From Neoarius graeffei (Eukaryota > Chordata > Actinopteri > Siluriformes > Ariidae), in the NCBI RefSeq assembly GCF_027579695.1, contig NC_083587.1:59507238-59571237 (forward strand): 64,000 nucleotides of DNA. Direction: 5' to 3'. The stretch's first letter is position 1; each line of letters starts with the position of its first letter. The position numbers and the translations under genes were made by a program. This document shows, in pieces, positions 53,501-57,489 of this stretch. Below the pieces are notes generated by a model that was not told where the DNA came from, searched no databases, and was given only the letters and a program-made list of their open reading frames with translations.

Positions 53501-54285
53501 TTTCAGACACAGGAAAGTCTTCAGGACAGAGTTTACGCTTCCCGGTTTCCTCGGTAACGTGACAAGCAACGTCGTGGACTTTCACAACGTTATATTAATG
53601 GATAAAAAGTACAACGTGTCATTGATTTAAAAAGGAAAAAACATAACTGTGATCACATTGGTGTGGTCTAAGAGGAATAAAACACTTTAGGATGTGATGT
53701 CATAGGAAATTAATCAACCTTGGGGTGGTAACTGTTACTCCGCTTCATCACACCACTCTGTCGTGGATTATTTTACTTTAACAGCACACCCATAAGGATT
53801 TTATCCCCGACGTATCACGCCAGCCGTTAGCTTCGGGTTAGATATCATCCTCGGACTGTAATTGTTTAAATAAGATCCTTTTTGATCGGCTCGAACATCA
53901 CAGACCTGTACAAAATGTCCCCTCCGCCCCGCCCCGCCCCGCCCCGCCCCTCACTCACTCCTTGCCAGGTGTGCCAGCCCCAGGTGAGCTCCAGCGTCGA
54001 CCGGCCCCATGCCCACAGCAGTGTGACGTACACTGGATAGATCAAACTGTGCACAGCTACAGTCTGAACTCCATCAGCACTCCTGATCCATGCCGGGCTC
54101 GATGGGTAGAGGAAGGTGACGAAGAGAAGGACAGTGAACCTCAGCAGTCCTCCGACCCAGAGGGTGGTAAATGAATGAGGAATGAACAGAGGTGAGAGCC
54201 GGGTCGCCCCGAATGTCGTCACTACGCATATATCCACGCACAAGAGCAGAAAAAGGAACAGATACCCTGCCATCTTGTCCTTCAT
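22471..54285 (-). CDS. tap1: tap1: antigen peptide transporter 1 (ABCB2), 12 coding exons
   Basis: Half ABC transporter of the ER membrane. With TAP2 it pumps proteasome peptides into the ER for MHC class I loading. The twelve coding exons (listed separately) join without a frame break to 733 codons, close to mammalian TAP1. Order: N-terminal hydrophobic segments (about residues 7-93, a TMD0-like tapasin-docking region), six-helix core (about 110-430), then the NBD (about 470-720). NBD motifs: Walker A 512-520 with Lys518, Q-loop Gln560, signature VSGGQ 616-620, Walker B ending LVLDD (Asp640, Asp641), D-loop SDLD 644-647, H-loop Asn672. Asp for the catalytic Glu and a non-His H-loop are TAP1 marks; TAP2 and ABCB9 keep Glu and His, and TAP2 has a degenerate signature. 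[13 protein letters not shown] and [19 protein letters not shown] also fit TAP1. The gene is spread over 32 kb by transposons. Confidence 0.95.
22781..23173. mobile_element. TTAA-flanked MITE (piggyBac-like) in tap1 intron 11
   Basis: TTAA at 22777-22780 and 23174-23177 flank inverted ends CCCATTGACGCCTGA and CCGGCGTCAATGGG. TTAA next to CCC/GGG is the piggyBac pattern. It is 393 bp, non-coding, and sits 67 bp upstream of the exon 12 acceptor. Confidence 0.75.
23930..24466 (+). pseudogene. Tc1 transposase N-terminal part
   Basis: [20 protein letters not shown] opens the first helix-turn-helix ([20 protein letters not shown]). A GRGCKF hook-like link and the second HTH follow. The first catalytic Asp is in [14 protein letters not shown]. 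After [10 protein letters not shown] the frame is lost through a deletion, about 170 bp before the inserted MITE. Confidence 0.85.
24628..25165. mobile_element. MITE with CCCTTTTCCACCAAA ends
   Basis: Starts GCCCTTTTCCACCAAAG and ends TTTGGTGGAAAAGGGG as an inverse pair. It contains a CTT-rich microsatellite (24930-24955). The Tc1 coding sequence flanks both sides. The terminal wording resembles the elements at 34668 and 59010, so the three may share a transposase. The exact target duplication is unclear. Confidence 0.7.
25172..25474 (+). pseudogene. Tc1 transposase C-terminal part
   Basis: Opens with [13 protein letters not shown] (second catalytic Asp). [18 protein letters not shown] (the catalytic Glu) follows, and the natural C-terminus is KGSCTKY with stop TAA. 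It is intact after the MITE. Confidence 0.85.
25923..26037 (+). CDS. First exon of a Crypton/KIAA1958-like protein
   Basis: ATG ([20 protein letters not shown]), then [17 protein letters not shown], then a donor G|GTAAGG, phase 1. Ser-Thr-Lys-x-Ala-Thr-x-Phe-x-x-x-Leu-Phe-Lys is the opening helix pattern I associate with the core-binding domain of tyrosine recombinases related to KIAA1958 and ZMYM proteins, which derive from Crypton transposons. A similar exon lies on the other strand at 52960-53043. The next exon is not seen in frame here. Confidence 0.5.
26271..26653 (-). repeat. tRNA-derived SINE, full-length
   Basis: Same family as 13858-14229 with B-box-like GGGTTCGAGCC and a GAGAT tail. 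It is followed on the plus strand by an (ATATA)n tract, 26655-26733. Confidence 0.9.
26655..26733. repeat. (AATAT)n microsatellite
   Basis: About fifteen copies of the 5-bp unit AATAT directly adjoining the 5' (tRNA) end of the SINE. Confidence 0.95.
27025..28485. mobile_element. Kolobok/T2-like TTAAAGG element
   Basis: Left end TTAAAGGATATGGGACATG at 27021 and right end CATGTCCCATGTCCTTT at 28485 are inverse. The right TTAA is degraded. It carries on the minus strand an acidic exon ending RLDNTSW with a donor. The element interrupts the Crypton-like repeat. Confidence 0.6.
28055..28257 (-). CDS. Acidic exon with PYQFEP and RLDNTSW, TTAA-element protein
   Basis: Acceptor-like AACAG before GTTACCGAAAAGG and donor TG|GTAAGT at 28054; the frame is open for 67 codons. 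Order: PYQFEP, then an acidic Ser/Asp/Glu stretch ([12 protein letters not shown]), then GRLDNTS with the next Trp codon split TG|G by the intron. The exon at 44841-44959 ends in the same way and phase. I recall fish transposon proteins in which this segment leads into a WC-x-CG-x-C domain like the cytosolic end of P2X7; that link is inference. Confidence 0.5.
28685..28992 (+). pseudogene. Tyrosine-recombinase core-binding-domain fragment, frameshifted
   Basis: Starts [13 protein letters not shown]; a frame change near 28725 follows. It then reads [18 protein letters not shown] and [20 protein letters not shown] to a stop at 28990. The pattern L-x-x-F-Y-x-x-x-R-x-x-[DN]-G-x-x-Y is shared with 46508-46810 and 52435-52631. 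No catalytic Arg, His-x-x-Arg or Tyr boxes follow, so only the N-terminal DNA-binding part remains. Confidence 0.55.
29225..29258. repeat. (AAT)n microsatellite
   Basis: About eleven copies of AAT just before a long palindrome; the same pairing occurs at about 47080-47232. Confidence 0.9.
29266..29392. repeat. Imperfect palindrome of ~125 bp
   Basis: GGCTGGCTTTTTTCGTGG at the left is inverse to the segment near 29365-29384. The core TATATTCCATTCAGCTA is inverse to TAGCTGAATGGAATATA. As single strand it would fold into one long hairpin. A close relative lies at 47104-47232. Confidence 0.85.
29677..29813 (-). CDS. tap1: tap1 coding exon 11, signature and Walker B (608-653)
   Basis: Acceptor TTGCTAG, donor GTAACA; phase 1 in, phase 0 out. 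Contains [17 protein letters not shown] (ABC signature with Val for Leu) and [12 protein letters not shown]. The second acid of Walker B is Asp (residue 641) rather than the catalytic Glu, as in TAP1. The D-loop SDLD has Asp where SALD is usual. Confidence 0.95.
29886..30413. mobile_element. TA-flanked MITE, copy 2, intact (tap1 intron 10)
   Basis: A 528-bp copy of the element at 11797-14841 without its insertions. Ends CACTACCGTTCAAAAG and inverse, TA on both sides. It inserted about 70 bp upstream of the acceptor of tap1 exon 11. Confidence 0.92.
30848..31007 (-). CDS. tap1: tap1 coding exon 10, Q-loop (residues 555-608)
   Basis: Acceptor CTTCTTCAG, donor GTGAGT; phase 0 in, phase 1 out. 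Encodes [19 protein letters not shown] with the Q-loop Gln560, then the helical subdomain to FPNGYDT. It is separated from exon 9 by an 8.3 kb intron full of transposons. Confidence 0.95.
31271..32872 (+). mobile_element. Tc1/mariner element, copy B (1602 bp), tap1 intron 9
   Basis: Same family as copy A at 4567-6169 but in opposite orientation. TA flanks at 31269-31270 and 32873-32874, IR/DR inverted repeats of about 210 bp. It lies 264 bp upstream of tap1 exon 10. Confidence 0.95.
31633..32556 (+). pseudogene. Tc1-family DD34E transposase with one early stop
   Basis: Starts [10 protein letters not shown]; codon 24 is TGA (31702-31704) where copy A has CGA, a CpG-type transition. After that the frame is open for 276 codons from the Met at 31726 to the stop at 32554. 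The catalytic acids lie in [21 protein letters not shown] and [11 protein letters not shown], and the natural end is ESYIRQE. So the C-terminus is intact here while copy A lost it, and the N-terminal HTH is intact in copy A. Neither copy makes a full protein, although re-initiation at the later Met could give a form lacking the first HTH. Confidence 0.9.
32875..33278. repeat. tap1 intron 9: irregular repeat (GAAGATCGACCC units)
   Basis: Units containing GGGAAGATCGACCCAAAACATC and AAACAATC(A/G)GAACTGAAATCC-like text recur here, at 31190-31270 and at 38480-38830. They appear to be one ancestral intronic minisatellite now separated by transposons. No coding sequence. Confidence 0.6.
33279..34561 (+). 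mobile_element. hAT element, deleted derivative, copy 2
   Basis: Near-identical to the outer parts of 12158-14668 but without the TTAA element and SINE found there. The right end GCGCCCCTG is intact; the left end reads CAGGCGCAGATA. No clear target duplication. It contains a CA-repeat at about 34269-34280, as does copy 1. Confidence 0.8.
33595..33662 (+). pseudogene. hAT transposase first exon, frameshifted
   Basis: Same exon as 12514-12582 ([18 protein letters not shown]) with one T lost from the T run. The frame therefore enters the GTAAGT donor out of phase. Confidence 0.5.
34668..35339 (-). mobile_element. Harbinger-like element with TGGCCCTTTTCCAC ends, copy 1
   Basis: Left TGGCCCTTTTCCAC, right GTGGAAAAGCGGCA; ATA on both sides (34665-34667 and 35340-35342). 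On the minus strand it contains [16 protein letters not shown]-like coding sequence near 35100, as does the inverted copy at 59010-59702. The subterminal halves are rich in CAGC/GCTG repeats. Confidence 0.7.
36375..37478 (+). mobile_element. Inverted-repeat element with ATAGAGATCTTGCA ends, YqaJ-linked
   Basis: TATAGAGATCTTGCAGTCACG at the left mirrors GTCACATGCAAGATCTCTATA at the right (ends within a base or two). CCATCTTGTCGGT is also mirrored further in. It carries one first exon with a donor (36468-36797). The encoded protein resembles the N-terminus of fish YqaJ-exonuclease-type transposon proteins, which I associate with the ISL2EU/IS4EU superfamily. Confidence 0.65.
36468..36797 (+). 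CDS. First exon of a YqaJ-type transposon protein
   Basis: 110 codons from ATG ([18 protein letters not shown]) to CGG, followed by donor GTAAGT, phase 0. Marks include [29 protein letters not shown] and [17 protein letters not shown]. The last matches the Y-x-Y-L-x-x-x-P-S-x-x-[ST]-x-x-x-L-[KR]-A-x-[KR]-S-L-[DE] pattern I know from fish proteins ahead of a YqaJ-like nuclease domain. The nuclease exons are absent: the element is internally deleted, with an (ATAGA)n tract just downstream. The frame is intact with no stop, suggesting recent origin. Confidence 0.5.
37672..38399. mobile_element. hAT-type MITE with perfect 8-bp duplication
   Basis: Begins CAGGGGTGGGCAA and ends GCCCAGGTCTG. TTCTAAGT flanks both sides (37664-37671 and 38400-38407). 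728 bp, no transposase. Located in tap1 intron 9. Confidence 0.9.
38400..39061. repeat. tap1 intron 9, further irregular repeat units
   Basis: Continues the GAAGATCGACCC minisatellite seen at 32875-33278 (copy near 38606). Around 38868-38885 there is a short CCATG(C)CACG run. No gene. Confidence 0.5.
39062..39270. mobile_element. Palindromic MITE beside tap1 exon 9
   Basis: CACTGTAAAAAA at the left and TTTTTTACAGTG at the right. The whole 209-bp unit is almost self-complementary (AGTTAGTGCAAGGGCT against AGCCCTTAAGGCAACCCTTGCACTAACT). It lies 82 bp downstream of the exon 9 donor. Confidence 0.8.
39352..39525 (-). CDS. tap1: tap1 coding exon 9, Walker A (residues 497-554)
   Basis: Acceptor GTCTAG, donor GTAATA; phase 0 both ends. 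The Walker A is GPADGGKST (residues 512-520). The catalytic Lys518, Ser and Thr are present, but Ala-Asp replaces the usual Ser/Asn-Gly pair before GGKST. It ends [11 protein letters not shown], just before the Q-loop. Confidence 0.95.
39803..39991 (-). CDS. tap1: tap1 coding exon 8 (residues 434-496)
   Basis: Acceptor TCCACAG, donor GTGAGT; phase 0 both ends. [19 protein letters not shown] links membrane domain to [17 protein letters not shown] holds the A-loop aromatic (Tyr) that stacks on the ATP base. Confidence 0.96.
40077..40205 (-). CDS. tap1: tap1 coding exon 7 (residues 391-433)
   Basis: Acceptor CACTCAG, donor GTAGAG; phase 0 both ends, 43 codons. Contains [20 protein letters not shown] and [11 protein letters not shown], the last core helix and the peptide-binding-side loop region. 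Confidence 0.95.
40276..40626. other. tap1 intron 6, AT-rich simple sequence
   Basis: Contains (TTTA)n at about 40298-40319, poly-A at about 40478-40490 and (ATT)n near 40577. Nothing else recognised. Confidence 0.6.
40627..41370 (-). mobile_element. Palindrome-bearing repeat, copy 1 (tap1 intron 6)
   Basis: A ~140-bp palindrome (TTACCAGCTGGGAGGTCCGT mirrored by CGGACCGACCTTAAGCTGGTAA) is followed by a CCGCCATTTTGAATCC segment, a 30-codon acidic open frame and GCCAGCCAATCAGAGCGCAGG. A second copy lies at 51353-52250. No terminal inverted repeats outside the palindrome. Confidence 0.6.
41025..41117 (-). CDS. 30-residue acidic open frame in the repeat, copy 1
   Basis: [20 protein letters not shown] followed by [10 protein letters not shown] and TAA. 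The other copy (51723-51815) has the same length with a few different residues near the end. It may be an exon of an element protein or chance; no splice donor was recognised. Confidence 0.3.
   Translation of the reverse strand: MDSDNDSVHSESEFYYPEEEEIKENISGES
41502..41578. repeat. (CA)n-(TA)n microsatellite
   Basis: ACACACACACACAC, then GTG, then about 27 TA dinucleotides and a T run to 41591. Confidence 0.95.
42142..42339 (-). CDS. tap1: tap1 coding exon 6 (residues 325-390)
   Basis: Acceptor TTTCTCAG, donor GTAAGA; phase 0 both ends. Encodes [20 protein letters not shown] and [19 protein letters not shown], the conserved cytosolic coil of ABCB half-transporters. Confidence 0.95.
42573..42778 (-). 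CDS. tap1: tap1 coding exon 5 (residues 256-324)
   Basis: Acceptor TCCTCAG, donor GTCAGT; phase 1 in, phase 0 out. [20 protein letters not shown] is the conserved start of the second half of the membrane domain. Two hydrophobic helices follow ([17 protein letters not shown] and [12 protein letters not shown]). Confidence 0.95.
43130..43970. repeat. Four tandem ~205 bp units in tap1 intron 4
   Basis: CAAATCATGACGTTA-like text at 43265, 43474, 43675 and 43886 and GCAAAAGTTTAGGCACC-like text at 43316, 43516, 43725 and 43938 define about four AT-rich units (TTAATTTATAAATTAATAA in each). Each GTTTAGGCACCC box looks like the end of a Tc1/mariner MITE, so the array may have grown from such an element. 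Confidence 0.85.
44524..44823 (+). CDS. THAP-domain first exon of a Kolobok-type transposase
   Basis: 100 codons from ATG ([19 protein letters not shown]) to NTEQ, then donor GTAAGT. THAP features: Cys pair in [17 protein letters not shown], Trp in [10 protein letters not shown], and Cys-x2-His in [12 protein letters not shown], spaced as in C2CH THAP fingers. The domain is complete, about residues 11-70, and binds the element's own ends in the nucleus by family analogy. The frame is intact. Not a host THAP gene: it lies wholly inside a TTAA-flanked element. Confidence 0.7.
44841..44959 (-). CDS. Acidic first exon (FAFDP ... HRLQQDVSE) of the second gene
   Basis: ATG at 44959 opens [19 protein letters not shown]. 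It ends [10 protein letters not shown], with the next Trp codon split TG|G by a donor GTGAGT at 44840, phase 2. Same plan and same intron phase as 28055-28257. The domain expected downstream (WC-x-CG-x-C type, as in P2X7 C-termini and fish transposon proteins) is deleted, so its function here cannot be read. Confidence 0.5.
45376..45506 (-). CDS. tap1: tap1 coding exon 4 (residues 212-256)
   Basis: Acceptor CCCTCTAAG, donor GTAACA; phase 2 in, phase 1 out. Encodes [18 protein letters not shown] and [17 protein letters not shown], the coupling-helix region of the ABC transmembrane domain. Confidence 0.93.
45726..45840 (-). CDS. tap1: tap1 coding exon 3 (residues 174-212)
   Basis: Acceptor ATTCTCAG, donor GTAAAA; phase 1 in, phase 2 out. 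It encodes [17 protein letters not shown], a TAP1-typical stretch between core helices, then [15 protein letters not shown]. Too short to stand out as an open frame; found by following phase from exon 2 and exon 4. Confidence 0.92.
46423..46810 (+). pseudogene. Tyrosine-recombinase core-binding domain, one frameshift
   Basis: ATG opens [20 protein letters not shown] and reaches ENENTKK. An extra A in the run near 46524 then shifts the frame. The continuation reads [18 protein letters not shown] and [19 protein letters not shown], then [20 protein letters not shown]. This is the pattern of the N-terminal SAM-like domain of KIAA1958/ZMYM-type recombinase derivatives. The frame ends at 46810 after SILKDVNPR. 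No catalytic domain follows. Confidence 0.6.
46930..47056. repeat. Near-perfect ~125 bp palindrome
   Basis: GGGCCGAGTAAAATTAAGGA at the left mirrors TCCTTAATTTTACTCGGCCC at the right, with TCACTCGTGATTTC mirrored inside (GAAATCACTCGTGA). Only about 20 bp of loop remains. Confidence 0.9.
47104..47232. repeat. Imperfect palindrome, sister of 29266-29392
   Basis: GGCTGGCTTTTTTTCATGG, then ATTCCATTCAGCTACTCGTC, mirrored by CTGAATGGAATATATCTG and GCCAGCC. It is preceded by (AAT)n, as in the other copy. Confidence 0.85.
47435..49036 (-). mobile_element. Tc1-like element in tap1 intron 2 (1602 bp)
   Basis: Ends CAGTGGGGCAAAAAAGTATT and inverse, TA on both sides. Inverted repeats are about 220 bp with inner copies of AAGTATTTGGTC and its complement. 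The transposase is on the minus strand with a single frameshift. Confidence 0.95.
47664..48670 (-). pseudogene. Tc1 DD34E transposase with one 1-bp deletion
   Basis: ATG at 48670 ([20 protein letters not shown]). Paired HTH domains ([20 protein letters not shown]) follow, with the first Asp in [13 protein letters not shown] and KHGGGNIML. There a single base is missing next to the expected Trp (about 48089) and the frame breaks. It resumes by 48035 ([16 protein letters not shown]) with [13 protein letters not shown] (second Asp) and [15 protein letters not shown] (Glu), ending [12 protein letters not shown]. All catalytic residues are present; one indel separates it from an open frame. Confidence 0.9.
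49037..49500. other. tap1 intron 2, AT-rich stretch
   Basis: TATATA- and TGTATA-rich DNA, no gene. It ends in a (CAAG)n(CAAT)n tract at 49506-49546, preceded by AATAAAG, like the tail of a retroposon. Confidence 0.5.
49506..49546. repeat. (AAGC)n-(AATC)n microsatellite
   Basis: Five units of AAGC followed by five of AATC. Confidence 0.95.
49932..50809. mobile_element. Tc1/mariner-type MITE with CAAAAGTCTTAGGCAC end
   Basis: Left CAGGTCTGTGCAAAAGTCTT and right AAGACTTTTGCACAGGACTG are near inverses, with TA on both sides. Non-coding. Opened by a TTAA-flanked MITE at 50309-50598. Confidence 0.75.
50309..50598. mobile_element. TTAA-flanked MITE nested in the previous element
   Basis: TTAA at 50305-50308 and 50599-50602; ends AGCCTCGGTCACAACCGG and CCGGTTGTGACCTAGGCT are inverse with one change. 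GC-rich, 290 bp, no coding sequence. Confidence 0.8.
51080..51272 (-). CDS. tap1: tap1 coding exon 2 (residues 110-174)
   Basis: Acceptor TTTTCAG, donor GTAATA; ends in phase 1 within a Gly codon. It contains hydrophobic [15 protein letters not shown], a basic linker (KTKVKPKEK) and [15 protein letters not shown], the start of the core transmembrane helices. Confidence 0.92.
51353..52250 (-). mobile_element. Palindrome-bearing repeat, copy 2 (tap1 intron 1)
   Basis: Second copy of 40627-41370, closely similar. It is opened at about 51858-52062 by a retroposon-like tail (CCTGAGGGAACCCTCCC, AATAAAG, then (TCTAA)n). Its palindrome is shorter in the middle. Confidence 0.6.
51723..51815 (-). CDS. 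30-residue acidic open frame, copy 2
   Basis: Same start and length as 41025-41117 ([20 protein letters not shown]) ending NILEES then TAA. The two copies differ by substitutions but keep length and frame. Function unknown. Confidence 0.3.
   Translation of the reverse strand: MDSDNDSVHSESEFYYPEEEEIKENILEES
52435..52631 (-). CDS. Tyrosine-recombinase core-binding-domain exon
   Basis: The acceptor is a pyrimidine run ending TTTTTTAG at 52632. The frame then reads [39 protein letters not shown] and [18 protein letters not shown] to a TGA at 52435. F-Y-x-x-x-R-x-x-D-G-x-x-Y-x-x-x-[ST]-L-K-x-x-x-A-A-[VL]-D is shared with 46508-46810 at most positions. The frame is intact. The catalytic half is missing, or ended by the stop. 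Confidence 0.55.
52960..53043 (-). CDS. First exon of the same Crypton-like protein
   Basis: ATG at 53043, [20 protein letters not shown] then TTKIQ, before low-complexity A/T sequence. The Met-Ala-Ala-x-Arg-Phe start matches the exons at 25923 and 28685. The donor is uncertain and the 3' limit is approximate. Confidence 0.4.
53151..53958. other. tap1 intron 1 remainder
   Basis: No coding sequence. It includes a poly-T run (53388-53401) and, just below the exon 1 donor, a (CCCCG)n tract at about 53925-53949 that is C-rich on the plus strand. Confidence 0.5.
53959..54285 (-). CDS. tap1: tap1 coding exon 1 (residues 1-109)
   Basis: ATG at 54285 ([10 protein letters not shown]; Met5 is an alternative). 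Three hydrophobic stretches, about residues 7-27, 42-60 and 73-93, form the N-terminal membrane domain. It ends WHTWQG before GTGAGT at 53958, phase 0. Upstream, a pyrimidine-rich tract ends in TTTCTGCAG at 54299, 14 nt above the start. This is a strong acceptor, so at least one non-coding exon should lie further upstream. Confidence 0.92.
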
Positions 54286-54300
54286 TCCTAAACACACTGC
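54286..54300 (-). promoter_or_regulatory. tap1: Splice acceptor 14 nt upstream of the tap1 start
   Basis: The minus strand reads TTTTATTTCTGCAG ending at 54299, then TGTGTTTAGGA before the ATG. The pyrimidine-rich tract and CAG make a good 3' splice site, implying a non-coding exon upstream. Confidence 0.65.
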
Positions 54301-54945
54301 AGAAATAAAAGGAGAATTGATAAGAAGTCAGTCGAACAAAAAAAGCAGCCATGTTTATGTCAATAATCACTAATTTTTTTTTTTTAAATCCCCAATTTTC
54401 ATATACAGGTTCTTCCTGCGAGATTATATTTATGTATGTAGTGCATGTTTTTTGTTGATGTATAAACAGTATTCCTTATATGTTTGAGGTCAGTAAGTTA
54501 ATATGTGAGTACGTTGAAGCAAGAAGAAGAGGTATTGTCGCGTGGACACCTTTCTGTTTTAGCCACCATTAACTTTTTCAGCAGTCTGTGCTTCTGTGGG
54601 ATTGGACCATTTGGGCTCGCCTTCATGCTCCATGCAAATCAACGAGCCTTCGATACCCATGACCCTGTCACCGGTTGTCCTTTGGATCCTTGGACCACTT
54701 TTGGTAGGTACTAACCAGTGCATACCAGGAACACCCCACAATTTAGAGATGCCATTTTGGAGATGCTCAGACCCAGTCATCTCGCCATCACAATTTGGCC
54801 CTTGTCAAAGTGTCAAAGTCGCTCAGATCCTTGCACTACGCTTGCCCATTTTTCCTGCTTCCAACACATCAAATTCAAGAACTGACTGTTCTCTTGCTGC
54901 CTAATATATCCCACCCCTTGACAGGTGCCATTGTAATGAGAAAAT
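54301..54945. other. Presumed tap1 5' UTR intron, unrecognised part
   Basis: No exon and no repeat end recognised. The plus-strand frame at 54596-54904 has no family features. Confidence 0.4.
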
Positions 54946-55230
54946 GAACAATTATTCCACAAAATCGAGTCGGACACGAGCTGATAGCTGATGAGGCACG
55001 TAACACCGAGTTGGCCATAAGCTGTGTACGACGAGATTGAGTGGAATAACTGTTTTATTCTATCCATGTTCACCGGATTTTGAGAAACAGAGCATTTTTA
55101 TTTTTATTTTTTGCAATTTCAATGAAAACTTTCTAAAAAACGTCTGACAAAATAGTTTCCGCTTAACAAACCAGCAAAATGACCAGAGCAATTTGTGAAA
55201 AATGATATAATAATGATAATAATTCCTAAA
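54946..55230 (-). repeat. Truncated copy of the 52255 palindrome repeat
   Basis: TTATTCCACAAAATCGAGTC is mirrored by GAGATTGAGTGGAATAA at about 55030. The following GAAACAGAGCAT text matches 52360. The recombinase exons are missing. Confidence 0.7.
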
Positions 55231-55679
55231 GTAACTCGGTGTGTTAGTGTGCAAGTTTGTTGAGATGAGTATGATGTTAACTGGTTCCCAGAAGATCTCA
55301 TTATTTACAGCGGTGCTTGAAAGTCTGTGAACCCTTTAGAATTGTCTATATTTCTGCATAAATATGACCTAAAACATCATCAGATTTTCACACAAGTCCT
55401 AAAAGTAGATAAAGAGAACCCAGTTAAACAAATGAGACAAAAATATTATACTCGGTCATTTATTTATTTATTGAGGAAAATGATCCAATATTACATATCT
55501 GTGAATGGCAAAAGTATGTGAACCTCTCGGATTATCAGTTAATTTGAAGGTGAAATTAGAGTCAGGTGTTTTCAATCAATGGGATGACAATCAGGTGTGA
55601 GTGGGCACCCTGTTTTATTTAAAGAACAGGGATCTATCAAAGTCTGATCTTCACAACACATGTTTGTGGAAGTGTATCA

Positions 55680-57279
55680 TGGCACGAACAAAGGAGATTT
55701 CTGAGGACCTCAGAAAAAGCGTTGTTGATGCTCATCAGGCTGGAAAAGGTTACAAAACCATCTCTAAAGAATTTGGACTCCACCAATCCACAGTCAGACA
55801 GATTGTGTACAAATGGAGGAAATTCAAAACCATTGTTACCTAGTCTGGCTAACGCGACTTCAAAGCTCTGCGAGCATTTGGTCTGGCAAAGATATTAAGC
55901 CCAACCGTTTCCCAAAGGCGTGGTTGATCCGCCTCCCTGAAATGCCTCAGTTTGCTACTGGTCGAAGCCAGAAAAGGCTGTGATGAAGCTTAAACCAATC
56001 ACATCACTCTTTCCTCTGACGTATGTGATGCAACGGAAACTGCTTGAGTAACAGGAAGAAAACGAAATACCTCCAGGGCTGCTCTTTGCTCCGTTTTCAA
56101 TGAGAACTTCCGTTGAATACTTTCAATACAGCATCTACCGCTGTATCAAAGGCTTGCCGCTGCTCCATGTTCGTAATGTTTCTAGTGAATGAAGCGCTTC
56201 CGGCATAGATTCTGTAAACAATCTATGGCTTCCGGTCGCAGTTCTACTACGTCACTGCCTTGAACACGCCTCTACCCAGGGCCGTTGGAGATGCTCAAAG
56301 TTGATTGGCTCCCGATTTTTCGGGAGCTTGGAAGAGCTGGAGATAGCTTGCCTTGCCAGACTAAGCTCGCAACAGGCCCTCGTGTTGTGTCACACTTAGG
56401 ATGGGCGGGCCCAGGCTAATTGTTACCCTCCCCAGGAGCGGTCGACCAACAAAGGTCACTCCAAGAGCAAGGCGTGGAATAGTCGGCGAGGTCACAAAGG
56501 ACCCCAGGGTAACTTCTAAGCAACTGAAGGCCTCTCTTACATTGGGTAATGTTAATGTTCATGAGTCCACCATCAGGAGAACACTGAACAACAATGGTGT
56601 GCTTGGCAGGGTTGCAAGGAGAAAGCCACTGCTCTCCAAAAAGAACATTGCTGCTCATCTGCAGTTTGCTAAAGATCACATGGATAAGCCAGAAGGCTAT
56701 TGGAAAAATGTTTTGTGGACGGATGAGACCAAAATAGAATATTTTGGTTGAAATGAGAAGCGTTCTGTTTGGAGAAAGGAAAACACTGCATTCCAGCATA
56801 AGAACCTTATCCCATCTGTGAAACATGGTGGTGGTAGTATCATGGTTTGGGCCTGTTTTGCTGCATCTGAGCCAGGACGGCTTGCCATCATTGATGGAGC
56901 AATGAATTCTGAATTATACCAGCGAATTCTAAAGGAAAATGTCAGGACATCTGTCCATGAACTGAATCTCAAGAGAAGGTGGGTCATGCAACAAGACAAC
57001 GGCCCTAAGCACACGAGTCGTTCTACCAAAGAATGGTTAAAGAAGAATAAAGTTAATGTTTTGGAATGGCCAAGTCAAAGTCCTGACCTTAATCCAATCG
57101 AAATGTTGTGGAAGGACCTGAAGCGAGCAGCTCATGTGAGGAAACCCACCAAGTTGAAGCTGTTCTGTACGGAGGAACGGGCTAAAATTCCTCCAAGCCG
57201 GTGTGCAGGACTGATCAACAGTTACCACAAACGTTTAGTTGCAGTTATTGCTGCACAAGGGGGTCACACCAGATACTGA
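55680..57279 (+). pseudogene. Tc1 DD34E transposase, insertion plus stop
   Basis: MARTKEISEDLRKSVVDAHQ and the first HTH (YKTISKEFGL, STVRQIVYKW) precede the insertion. After it come LPRSGRPTKVTPRARR, the second HTH and VLWTDETKIEYFG with the first Asp. A TGA then stops the frame at about 56749. Downstream the frame is open (56818-57279): MQQDNGPKHTSRS (second Asp), [16 protein letters not shown] (Glu), end GGHTRY. The catalytic residues are retained. Confidence 0.9.
55841..56418. mobile_element. 578-bp inverted-terminal element, copy 2
   Basis: Opposite orientation to copy 1 at 10916-11494. Starts TAGTCTGGC and ends CCAGGCTA, with a perfect 9-bp duplication ATTGTTACC (55832-55840 and 56419-56427). 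It inserted into the transposase gene of a Tc1 element. Confidence 0.85.
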
Positions 57280-57489
57280 AAGCAAAGGTTCACATACTTT
57301 TGCCACTCACAGATATGTAATATTGGATCATTTTCCTCAATAAATAAATGACCAAGTATAATATTTTTGTCTCATTTGTTTAACTAGGTTCTCTTTATCT
57401 ACTTTTAGGACTTGGGTGAAAATCTGATCATGTTCTAGGTCATATTTATGCAGAAATATAGAAAATTCACAAACTTTCAAGCACCGCTG

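Larger units (their letters stand above)
55308..57489 (+). mobile_element. Tc1-like element in the presumed 5' UTR intron, interrupted
   Basis: Ends CAGCGGTGCTTGAAAGT and inverse, with TA at the left (right flank changed). Long inverted repeats of about 200 bp. The transposase on the plus strand is split by a 578-bp element at 55841-56418. Confidence 0.92.

Noticed and set aside
22471-54285. Identity as TAP2 or ABCB9 instead of TAP1
   Set aside because: Asp rather than Glu after Walker B, no H-loop His, a good signature sequence (VSGGQ) and the SSLGEMAIP and GCY C-terminal wording all fit TAP1. TAP2 and ABCB9 keep Glu and His.
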